64,000 bases of DNA from Takakia lepidozioides (Eukaryota > Streptophyta > Takakiopsida > Takakiales > Takakiaceae): positions 96,142,756 to 96,206,755 of the forward strand of contig CM060731.1 of NCBI GenBank assembly GCA_030704615.1, given 5' to 3'. Positions 42,266 to 52,840 of the stretch are shown one piece after another. The notes below the pieces were generated by a model, which did not search any database, was not told the DNA's origin, and saw only the letters and a list, made by a program, of their open reading frames with translations. Position 1 is the stretch's first letter, and each line of letters starts with the position of its first letter. Made by a program: the position numbers and the translations under genes.

Positions 42266-42420
42266 CAACATAGTGGACGCCAAAGAAGGCACAAAGGGAT
42301 TACAAAGAGGAGGACAAGCTTCATTTTTTTTTCGTGGGGAATGGAGATACAATAGCTACATCCGAGGCAACCGAGGCATGCACATGCGACAGTCTATGCT
42401 ACAAATCTGCATCATCCCAA

Positions 42421-45400
42421 TTATCCACTATCCATCCACAAATCCTGCTTTGATACTGTATACTCACATGTAAACCAATCTGCTGTAAAAGTTGCCCCCC
42501 ATTTTTTTGTGATTTTGGTCTCCAAGTATTTCTGTATGAAAGTCATTACAAGGTAGCCACACTCCCAGCCGCTTGGTTGTTGTGGCACCTCAGGTTCCAG
42601 CCACTCCCATGCCATTATTTCATTCCAAAGTACTGAGTCCAGTTCGGCTTTGTGTAGGTATGCTCTAAAAGTGCGAAGACGCGTTTCAAAGGCAAGTCGG
42701 CTATGGGATTTGAATGATGTCATGGAATTCAGATGAACAAACTTGGACTTATCAAAAACCATCAAACTCCAATGGCCCCTGCAGAACGCACATGTGTTTG
42801 AGGCCAGACACCACTAATGCTTTCCATTCTCCAAATCAAATCAAAGTCGGTCAAAGCTGCAAAATAGGAGGATTGACGGACGTACCCAGAGCATAAGGGG
42901 ATGAACCATGTCTGAACCTTATCTGGATCCTTCCCTAGGCACTTCTCAGTTACCCAATCATTTACAAGCCCTTTGGAAATCCTGTGAAGGTTGTCCTTGG
43001 TTGATGCCTCCAAAGCCGTCCATATCAGTGTGTCCATCACAGCCCACCAGCAACGATTACTCTCCTCTAGGGATAGCTGCAAAATATTGGCATACAAAAA
43101 CACCCCTCCATCCCCCGCTTCCCCATACAATTTTGACAACCGTAGATAATCCCATGAACCCAGAATGGACTCCTATGAAAGAAAACAAGGCAGCCCTTGT
43201 CCTCTGGGAGCTTTTCCCTCAGTCTATTCTGGTTTCTGCATTTAACACAAGTTCACGAAGTCACACAGGTAGGCAATTAACTGTTAAGGGTGTTTTCAAG
43301 CAACCATATCATCCCCCTATCATGCGTATAAGCCCTGCTGAATGTAGTCACCATGAATTTGGTCCCCCCTTGGTCATTGGAAGCCCTGGCCCACTTACTT
43401 AGTGACTTCTGGCCGACCAGATTTCGCCTTCTGTTTCTTCCCTGTTCTGGTGATAGCTTTACTTTCCCCCTCAGCTGCACGGTTCTCCTCCCTCCCCCGC
43501 ATCGCCACCCGTATTTTTTGCGCACGCTCCGGCTCCCCCTCATCCTTCGGGGGTCTTTGCTTCCCCTTGCTGATCCCCTCTCCGGTCTGCTCCCCCTTGC
43601 CCTTCATGTGTTCCTTCTCCTTCCCCTTATCATTTGTTTCTTTCTGATCCACCTGCTCCATGCCCTGCAATTGGCGTCCCGAAGTTTTTGCAGCAACCCT
43701 ATGACGTGTTCGACCTGCTACTAGGCCAGAGGATGGTTTGCCGGAGGTCAAACCCATGTGCAGGGGGGTTGGAGCAGAAACCATAGGCGTAGGCACTGTC
43801 AGACCCGTGGTGAATGTGGAGCCAGGGGTGACCCCCAATTCAATATTCCAAGGATCTGTGGAAGCGATTGGAAGAGTACCAAGGGGCTGGAGTAAGCGCT
43901 CTGCTGTGGGAGAGACCAAACTATCTGCGAGTGTGGATAACAATGGGATGGCCTGTGGATGATACGGGGGTGCACCTAGGAAAACTGATATGGGCGGAAC
44001 AAACCCCTCCGTTGCCAATTCGGTGTTCCCTGCCAATGACTGGCGTTCAGGGGTCACCAACGTTGAAATAACCTCAACCTATGTCGTCGGCAGAGGACTG
44101 GAAACAGCTGCAAATCTGCTGGACTTGGTAGTTGGATCCACCATTCTTGGCACATCCACCCTCTCCACGTGGGAAGTACACACAGACACGGGATGAGTTG
44201 AAAGAGGTGATTGGACAAGGGCACAGAGTGAAGGACCACAAAGAGACACATCAGCCCGCGAAAGAGCATATACATGGAGGGGAGCAGGCATGACATCGGG
44301 AACAACGTTGGGGGATGACACCTCGGGTGATGGAGCACTGAGGGGGGGACCAGAGGGGGTCATAGTAGCATGCAAGAGAGCAGACAGATGTGGGGAAGAA
44401 GAGTGGAAGTTAGGGGCAGACAGGGGGGGACCAGGGTCACACACGGATGCATGCTTCGTAGAAGACAGATCTGGGGGAGCAGACAAAAAATCGGGAGTAG
44501 AGGTGGGGGCTGCCAGGGCTAAAGGGAGATCAGAAAGGGAGGGAGCAGTAATACACTCTAAAGCAGTACCAGTTGAGGGGGGAGCACAAAAAGATAACTC
44601 ATGCGAGGAGGGAGATGAGTCCGATGGGATAGCATGTGGTGAGACGAGGGTAGCCACTTCTGGGGGAGCAGATAATGGAAGAAGTGCAGAGGCGGGGGGA
44701 TCACATGGTTGGGGAGGAGTTGTAGAGAGGGCGGCAGACACAGAGGGGGGGCGGAGAGGAGGGTAGCACCTGGTGCGGGTTCACAGATTTGAAGGGGAGC
44801 AGCGGCGGGGACATCACATGATGGGGCAGCAGAGACAGAGAGGGTAGCAGAGAGGAGGGCCGCTCCTTGGGAGCGATCAGAGATAGGAAGGGGAGAAGAG
44901 GCGGGGTAGCAGAGACAGCGAGGGCAGCGGAATATTCCCTTGGGGAGTCTAAAAGAAGACAGTGAGGCAGAACAGTATGAGAGGGGATGGGATTGACATC
45001 AACCTCCGCAATGGGTGTGTAGAAACCTGCCGTCGGAGATTCCACTTGAAAAGTCTCTGTATGAGGCGTTTGAAGGTCTTCAACCCGTGAGGGTGTTGGC
45101 GACGCCATCTGCGATGCATGGTGGGACAACTGCGATGAATTGAAGGTGTCCACGTCGATGTGGGAAATGTGAGGGGCATATGGTGACACTCGTCGGTCGT
45201 ATAGTTCATGTCTTCTCACCAACAACACCTTGTTTGCTTGTAAGACCTTCTCCATGGCATTTTGAACTCCAACATCAGCTGCCTCAGCCTCACCTATCAC
45301 AGAGACAAGCGCTTGTGTCTTAGCTTTGACCCCCGTGATCCCGTGATCCCCCGATCCCCGACTGTAAAGTCTGCTTCCCCATTTATCTATTCCAATTCTG

Positions 45401-47381
45401 ATCTTCACAATGATAGACTGTTGGAGAGGCAAAGCATGCACTTACTCAAAAGATGCACGTAGCGTCCCAAATCAATGTGCTCCCGCCTAAACAATAAATC
45501 CTCCCAGGCCCTGGCTGCACGCCGTATCCCTTTGGCATCGTTGCCCTTGCACCACAAAACTTGGAAGTGGGTCGTTTCCGTTGCTGCAAATTCATGAAAC
45601 GCTCGGGCATGCACCATGCAAAGAAATGCTCGGTAAGAGTCGATGATCTGCATTTTGTCCTGCATTGTACCATATCTAAGCTGACCCTATGCCAGGAGCA
45701 CTTCTTTCAACATACTCTCTTGATTCTGAAAATTCCCAAACGTCCGCCAACCTCCATGCAAAAAGAGTCCAAATCCATGGTAGGGCAGTTTGTGAGCAGT
45801 CTACGGTGCAAAAAGCATCATGATATGACTGGGGCAGATGCCGTGTCTTAAATCGGCCAAAGGATACAAGTGTGAAACTGGGGGTCGAGGGTCTATGGTA
45901 GAAAAAACTTGGAGGGGAACAGGGACCGGAGGCAGTCGGGCTGGACATTGACGTTTCAGCCAGGTGACAATGGCATCAGATTCCTCGGTAGTACTTAGGA
46001 GAGGGAATTCAGGAAGCAGACGTCAAACGTCCTGCTCCTCCAGCAATAGTTCAACAATATCAAACTGGAGATCTAGAGATGAGGGGGGGGCAGCAGAGGA
46101 GGGAGCAGCAGAGGGGGGAACGGTGCAAGGGGGACATGACGTGGGGGGACCTGATATGGGGCGAGCAGACCTGTTTGCAGTAGAGGCGGGGGGGGGGGGG
46201 ATGCAACACAGAATGAGCATTACAAACCGGGGGCAATCCTGGGAAACTATTGGGGGGAGCAGATGGCCATAAACTCAAAAGGAGATTGGGGGGTGAAGCA
46301 AACTTGTTCTTGTAGAAGCCATCTTCTCCAGCGGCGTTCAGCCCTCTCCACTCGCATTGCAAACCCTCCACTCCATGCAAAATCCACAAATGCATCCCAG
46401 AATCTTTCATCATTCTGGTCAGCAAAATTGGAAGGGAGAAGTCCATGTTGCAGGAGTATAAATGTTCCAGCAGGAGTGATCGGGTGCGGTGTGTCGTGGT
46501 CGAGCCCCATCCCCTGCAAGAGGCCCCGAGCTCCCAGGCTGCTCCCCCTCGTCCTGATGAGTAGTCTGCTCCCCCACATCTGCGTGTCTTCGCTGTTTTC
46601 CGGACTGGCCCCCCTGACTTTGAGACGGATCCCCCCATGTCCGATCCCCCCCATTTCTGCTGCTGGCTGCTCACGACTGTAGGGATACTTTTTCTTTGGC
46701 TTTCTACTCCAAGTGACAGCGAGTTCAGGCCGCACTTTGGCTTGTCTCTCACGGGCGGAGGGTAAAGTAGTAACAATCTTAACCTTTTTTGCCCCCTTCT
46801 TTGGTTTGGTGCGCTCAAAATCGGTGTTGGATCCACTACGGCTACTCCTCTTATGAGGGGCAGCAACTTGTGACGGTGCAGGCGCATCAGGCTTCTGTTT
46901 TCTCGCTCCTTTGGGCTGCTGCTGCCGATCAGTAGGGGACACGTCGTCTCCTGGTACGCGCCGCGCTTCGGGGTTTGTACACCCTCTAACCTCTCCACAA
47001 AATGAGTAACCTGCTTCGGGAACTCGGCAGCGGGCCAGGGTTTTAGTGGCAACTCAACCTCGTCCCAACCATCCACCATGTTCAACCAATGACAACCCTC
47101 CCCATCAATGACATGCCTATTCAACCTAACCTTATCCTTCATGGGCCGCCCAAAAAACTTGCACTTATAGGGATTCCTTTGTTTCGCGCCATCACAAAAC
47201 TCTGAGGTCCGCCTCTGCCTCCACTATCATCTTCTCCCACTCAGTTGGCGTATACCAGAAAGGAACCTCGTCCCCTTTCTTAGGCTTGTGCCAAAAAACT
47301 AGCATACCATCCTCAGGGGGAACAACCTTAGGCCTAGTCTTCGCCATCGGCAACGAGCACACGACGCCGAAGTACAGAAAA
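42421..47381 (-). CDS. Ulp1-type (C48) cysteine peptidase gene of element E
   Basis: A multi-exon gene. It starts with MAKTRPKVVPPEDGMLVFWH (47343 downward) and WYTPTEWEKM. After a frame change near 47205 it reads FCDGAKQRNPYKCKFFGRP and GEGCHWLNMVDGWDEVELPL. A long Ser/Pro/Lys-rich middle (46940-43395) is probably disordered. The catalytic part begins at about 43139 (VQTWFIPLC). A TTCTGCAG acceptor then precedes GHWSLMVFD, with the catalytic His near 42772, VHLNSM near 42730, and VPQQPSGWECGYLVM (Gln and catalytic Cys) near 42560. The usual Asp in the VHLDS position is Asn, so activity is doubtful. Family members remove SUMO or related modifiers in the nucleus. Exon limits in the middle are not resolved. 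Confidence 0.72.
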
Positions 47382-48285
47382 GAGGATATGAGTAGAGCAC
47401 CTGAAAAACCACAACGAAGAGCCACCACCGAAGAGTCGCTTCGCGAGGAAGACATTTCGCACGTGCAGTGTCCCTAGGAGAGCGGGCACGTGGGGGAGCA
47501 GGGGATCAGTCGATGGACACGTGGCGACAGCACCAAAGTGGGGATCACTGATGTCGACACGTGGGGAGATTTGGGCGGTCATAAGGGGGAGCAGGCATGG
47601 GGAGATGTGAAGGGGGAGCGAACCCTAGCCACTCCCAGAACATGGGGATCAAAGTAGGGGGACCAGACACATGGGGGGATGTTAGTACAGGGGAGCTGAC
47701 ATGTGCGGAGAGTACTGGATATGACATGCATGGCAATTCTGTGGTCAGGGAGGTGACATGTGGGCAGCGAAGACAGGGGGAGCGGCGGGGGGACCAGACA
47801 GTGGGGGAGCAAAAACTCAGGAGGGATTGGATGTTTGGGGTTTTGCAAGTGACGGATTGAGGGAGGGAGACAACTCATGAGAGGAAGGGGACCAAAACTG
47901 CAGGGGTAGGGAACATGAGAAGAGACCATTGTGTAGGACGAGTAAAACACCATGCTAGGTCGAAAAATAAATCCCTATAAGTGCATGCATTATGAGCTGG
48001 CCGGTATACAACCATCTTGGACTCTCCAACCTCCATCAATCCTATTCAGCTGCTCGATACCCAACCATGTTCGATTCTGCAACACACAGATGTTCACATT
48101 TGAATCTAGCAAGGTAAGTAGTATGAAAAAACAAACATGAAGTTGAGGCTGAAGTTTAATATGTGAAAGGTACTATAGTTACAGATCCTCATCCCCCTGC
48201 ACGTGGGATTTGGTGCAGCCTACGCCAATCCTGTCAGCTTTCAAAACAACAAACAACAAACAAGAAAGAGGCAAACAAGAAAGAA

Positions 48286-48330
48286 CAACAAAAGAAGAAG
48301 AAGAAGAAGAAGAAGAGAAGAAGAAAACCC
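48286..48330. repeat. GAA microsatellite
   Basis: An AAGAAGAAG run inside the non-coding inner flank of the right terminal repeat. The remaining 47480-48480 stretch has GGGGGAGC-type repeats to about 47800 and nothing else I can name. Confidence 0.9.
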
Positions 48331-48484
48331 CCTGTACGCATTGTATGCAAGACGTGAGTCGCAAGAGAATCACAGACGCCATAGAGCGCACACGATTGAG
48401 GCCCTGGCAGGTCATCCCAAGCCCATCGTAGCAGGAGCACGAACAAGCATGACAGCTGGAAACCCTCGCTCAATCCAGATGGAG

Positions 48485-49935
48485 AACCCTACCTCCACGA
48501 CGAAGTGAACAGCACATGCAGGTCCACGTGGTGCGATACCCACCGTTGGGGATTGGGGGATCGGTCGAAGGGGGATGGGGGATCACTCCCGCCCTGGACG
48601 GGGGGATCAACCCAGTTGCGGGGGAACGGCTCCGATGGGATGAGGGGATCGACGGCGGGGGGAGCGCCATGTGGCGGTGGGCGTGCCATGGGGCCTTCAT
48701 CCGGCCGTCGTCCATCCACTGCACGGGAGGATGGCCGGGGATGAGGGGCGGATGACCCAAAACATCCATTGTTTTGAGGTTGGATGGATGCGCAGGGGAT
48801 CGACAGTTCGGGGGAGCAGCACGTGGCGGGCGATTAGGGGTGGGGGATCACTCCCGGTCCGGAGTGGGGATCAAGCCAGGTCGGGGGGAGCGGCGACGTG
48901 TCGGGGGATTGCGCCGTGGATGGGACGAGGGGATTGGCGGCGGGGGGAGCGCCACGTGCCGTCCGATGGGTGGAGGGGGATCAGTCACCGCATTGGACGG
49001 GGGATCAACCGAGGGGAGGGGCGGCGACGTGTCGGGGGATCGGGCCGTCGATGGGAAGAGGGGATCGACGGCGGGGGGACCGGCACGTGGCCTATCAGTG
49101 TCATCGCCCCTTCATCCGGCCGTCGTCCATCCCTTGCGTGGGAGGATGGCAAGGGGATGAGGGGCGGATGACACACAACATCCATTGTTTGTGAGGTTGT
49201 GTGGATGCGCAGGGGATCGATGGTCCGGGGGAGCCGCACGTGGCGGGCGATTAGGGTTGGGGGATCACTCCCGGTCTGGAAGGGGATAAAGGTGTGTTGG
49301 GGGGAGCGGCGACGTCTGGGGGGAGTGCGCCGTGGATGGGAGGAGGGATCGACGGCGGCGAGAGCGCCACGTGGCGATGGACGCGTCATGGGGCCTTCAT
49401 CCAGCCGTCATCCATTTAATTGAGGTTGGATGGATGGGGAGGGGATCGACTCGGGGGAGCGCCACGTGGCTGGAGATGGGGATGGGGGATCACTCCGGCA
49501 CTGGAAGGGGGATCAACCCAGGGAGGAGATCGACGGTTCGGGGTAGTGCCACGTGGCTGGAGATGGGGGTGGGGGATCACTCCGGCACTGGAAGGGGGAT
49601 CAACCCAGTGAGGGGATCCACAGCGGGGGGCCGCCACGTGGCTGGAGATCGGGCAGTGCTGTGGGGCGCCGCGTGGCCAGCGGTGGGGCGGGGATCAGGG
49701 GTCCCGGGCGGGCGGGCGGGCGGGCGCAGGGGGGTCAGGGGGGTGCGGGGAGCAGCGGACGGGCGGGGGCGGGGCAACGGGCGGAGGGGTCGGAGGGGGG
49801 TGGGGATGATTTGACATGGGGCGTCCAACTCGCCGACAAGGCTGCCGGAGCGGGGGTTCCCCGGCTGTACCTCGCGGCCGTACCCGTCAGCTCACACGCT
49901 TGCAATAAAATCAAGCCACATCCATATTGGGACCG
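48485..49935 (-). repeat. Right terminal inverted repeat of element E
   Basis: G-rich on the plus strand. It has at least three tandem modules of about 200-300 bp, each with GGGGATCGACGGCGG, GCCACGTGGC-like and TTCATCCGGCCGTC parts. This makes it longer than the left repeat. The outermost 100 bp match the left end closely. Confidence 0.85.
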
Positions 49936-49944
49936 GAAAAACAT
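49936..49944. repeat. Right target-site duplication of element E
   Basis: GAAAAACAT, one mismatch from 36000-36008. Confidence 0.8.
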
Positions 49945-51240
49945 GACCTCTTGATTGATAACCGCGGGTAAATTTCCAAATCCTTACATTGTGCATAACC
50001 GTGTGTACTCCACCCCCGGAGAAAATACTGTCAAAAAAGTCCAAAATATGAGACCCGCCCAACATCGACGTACACCATGTAACAGCACTAGACATGGGCA
50101 AACACTTGCCCCACCTCTCCTAATGACTTGCAAATCCTTAGGTACCACACATTAGATATCCGTTTTATCCATACGTAGGTTGGCCATAATGGTTGGTATT
50201 GAATAGAAACCTATATTTAGTTTTGAGCCATGATTTGTTAGGGAGTTGGTATCCTACGAGCACAGTCTGAGAAGAAAAGGCGTGAGTGGGACAAAAAAAC
50301 AAGTATGAGCACCATCCACGATTACACGTCGTAGGTGGACATAGGGTACTGCTATGTTACTAGGGTCAGTTACATGGTCTATGAGTATATTTTAACAAAA
50401 ACCCTCTGTAAAACACAAATCTTACACTACTTTTAATATTATGATATTATAGACAGCAATATTTGGCTAGCAAAACTACCTCAAAATTTGTGATCATGCG
50501 AGCATGTTTCATTGGCGTAAAAAATAAAAATGCAGTATTTCGCCTACGAAACTACTTCACTATTTGTGCTCACGCGACCACAATGAGTGTTGTTAGTGAA
50601 AATAACCAGTGTTGGGCGGTTCTCTATATTCGTGACCACTAACCGGCGGGACCGGTTATGGATATATACCCACTACACCCGAGGTTCTAAAAAACTTTAA
50701 TAACCTGCCGTGCTCACCACCGGCGGGGCGCACATGCCCCGCTTGGGTTTGGAACCAGCGGGGCATGAGACATTGTTTTTAATTAACCTGACCTGTGTGG
50801 GGTAAGATGAGACCCCCGGTTACTATTAATGATACTTGGTGGTAACCAGCGGTTACTTGTTCTAGGTTTAGCCAGCATCTCGTGTTTACTCTCTTATTCT
50901 TGGTACAATGATAAGGAAGAGGTCTTTGTGAATCATATGAACGCAAAGTGTGTTGGAATAAATATAGAAGTGCTATAGTTCACCAAAGTGCCTAAGCCGT
51001 AAGGCTCTTCTAACCGTAACCGTTACAAGGACCGGCAATTCTATCCCAGTTATTAGATTTATAATATATCCGAACCGGATTGGCTGAAAGTAGCCAAATA
51101 ACCGGTATGTAACAGAACCGGAAGACATGAAACGACACTTAATAACCGGCTCCGGTGGTTCTTGAAAATCTTCAAAACCTAAATAACCTGAACCGGAGGT
51201 TCCTAGAAAACAATCATAACGAAAATAAAAGAGAGTTTCG
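49945..51240. other. AT-rich intergenic DNA with ACCGG cluster
   Basis: No gene is supported. From 50630 to 51200 about 15 copies of ACCGG or CCGGT occur in AT-rich sequence, some in dyads such as GAACCGGAGGTTC. The rest is featureless. Confidence 0.4.
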
Positions 51241-51259
51241 CGTGAGCACAAATTTTGAA

Positions 51260-51760
51260 GGGAAGACAATAGGAAGCGTGTGATCTGACGGTACTTTCGC
51301 CGGATTCCTACAGCCTGAGCTCCTCCGGCGGGGCCCCTGTCAAATCCTCCCCACCCCTTCTTACCTCGGTTTCACTATTAAATACTTAAGAATCCAGATG
51401 AGTTTATGCTGCGGTGCGGAGCGTGATGGTAAGCCTGATAACTTTGCAGGCGGTGAGGATCCAGGTTTGATTCTTGATGGGAAGCTCTTGTAATGTAACC
51501 GGGTATTAGTATTCCAATCTGTGTAACCCCGGTCTCTCATGTAACCTTGGTTAGTCCATTTTATACTTCGTCAAATTTTGAGACCAAGTGTGAGTTACAC
51601 CAAGTGGAGTTACACTAACCCAATATAACCCCAAGTGGAGTTACACGCCTTGTCATGTAACCCAGTGTAACCCCCATTGGAGTTTACACTCCTTCAGTTC
51701 CATGTCACTATCAAGAGAGAGTGGGGAGGATTTGACATGCCAGCGCACCATCCTGTCGGA
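51260..51760. mobile_element. Small inverted-repeat element, possibly related to element E
   Basis: TGTCAAATCCTCCCCAC (about 51338) and its reverse complement (about 51722) bracket about 400 bp. The left flank AAGCGTGTGATCTGACGGTAC and the following CCGGCGGGGCCCC resemble the outer 130 bp of the element E terminal repeat (GCGTGTGAGCTGACGGGTAC). The interior holds GGAGTTACAC repeats (51590-51690) and a tRNA-like segment. It may be a short non-autonomous relative of E. The outer ends are not defined. Confidence 0.4.
51405..51490 (+). ncRNA. Possible tRNA-derived SINE head
   Basis: GCGGTGCGGAGCGTGATGG is followed, at tRNA-like spacing, by CCAGGTTTGATTCTTGATGG. This resembles the A and B boxes of a RNA polymerase III promoter (the B box consensus is GGTTCGANNC). 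No complete cloverleaf was drawn, so this is tentative. Confidence 0.3.
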
Positions 51761-52083
51761 GGTTGCATGTGTGCATTAAGTTCTTACATTATTCCTATTA
51801 TCATTGGTTTCACAATTTTGTCCTGTGAGCATATTTTCGTTGCAATGTAGCATCTTCTTAGGATATTTCAGGAATCTATGGAATATTCTACTTTGCTGTC
51901 GTGAGTATGTTCACAGCCGACCCAACCTCATTGGTTATATGGGCGACTTGCACCCTGTACCCATTGGACCATATGTTGGATTCTAAAACTACATGTAGAT
52001 GTATTTAGTTTATACTAATGTCTTACTCTAGCAATTAGATTAGGACTTGAGACACATCATAGTGAGAAGCTTAGGCCAGGTTG

Positions 52084-52214
52084 CATAGGCGCTTCCAATC
52101 AGCCCCCAAGGAACCAGGCCGAGATGGAATCTCCTCTCCAAAACCTTCAAGGGCATTCTATTTAAGCAAATGAGGGGGCTACAAAGTTGGGGGCAATTGG
52201 AAGTGCCCATAGGA
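52084..52214. mobile_element. 131-bp foldback MITE
   Basis: CTTCCAATCAGCCCCCAA (left) pairs with TTGGGGGCAATTGGAAG (right) with about two mismatches, enclosing 80 bp. No target duplication is obvious. Confidence 0.5.
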
Positions 52215-52840
52215 TCCCTTCGATTTCAGTTTCCAATTGTGAAAAGTTGAGACTTTTTTGTTTCCAATGTGTAAACACCACCTTACATTCTTTGCATTGG
52301 TGACACATTGGCTATTTAACTTGGGGGCCTGTGCTCTTGGAGGGGGATATGCTCTAGCTCAAACAATATGCAACTCATGGCTTTAATGTAATGGCATGTA
52401 TGGTGAGTGTGAGTTGAGTGCTGGAATTGTGATGTGGTAGCTCTTGGCAAGTGATTCTAAACCGTCTACAAAGACACGCTCTCCAATTGTATCCACTGGA
52501 AAAAATCACTCGTAGCAGCGGAAAAGTTAAAACCATAGAGCATAAACTTTGCTTCACAACTTACAAGCTGTATTATGAGAATCCATGTTGTTGCGAAGAA
52601 CTTACCATAGAAAAGACATGACACAAAACACATAAACTGCTAAACTACATGTAATGGTGGTGCAAGAATAAAGTTGTGGTGATTGAGAGAGAAAGAGAGG
52701 GGGGCCTGCAGAAGCAAGCCTACTTTTCGTATATTTCACCTTGAAAGGCTCTACTGGCATTGCTAAAATGCATGACTTACCAGAATGATCTGTACTTTCC
52801 TGGTATAATAACCAAAATAGGTCCCAACACATGTAGTAGA

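Larger units (their letters stand above)
36009..49935. mobile_element. Element E: 13.9-kb MULE with long terminal inverted repeats
   Basis: The ends begin CGGTCCCAATATGGATGTGG in inverted orientation, and the similarity runs inward for over 1.2 kb. Nine-base duplications flank the element. Inside are a MULE transposase gene (plus, about 37400-40615), an unknown ORF (minus, 41753-41145) and a Ulp1-type peptidase gene (minus, 47381-42421). The two main genes converge, as mudrA and mudrB do in maize MuDR, so each terminal repeat may act as a promoter. MULEs carrying Ulp1-type genes are known in plants. GGGGATC or its complement recurs through the terminal repeats, the introns and even coding parts. 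Confidence 0.88.

Noticed and set aside
48163-48508. Lys-rich frames at the GAA repeat
   Set aside because: Produced by a trinucleotide microsatellite.
36112-49828. Long Arg/Gly/Pro-rich frames in the terminal repeats of element E
   Set aside because: GC-rich modular repeats give stop-free frames on both strands; no domain is visible.
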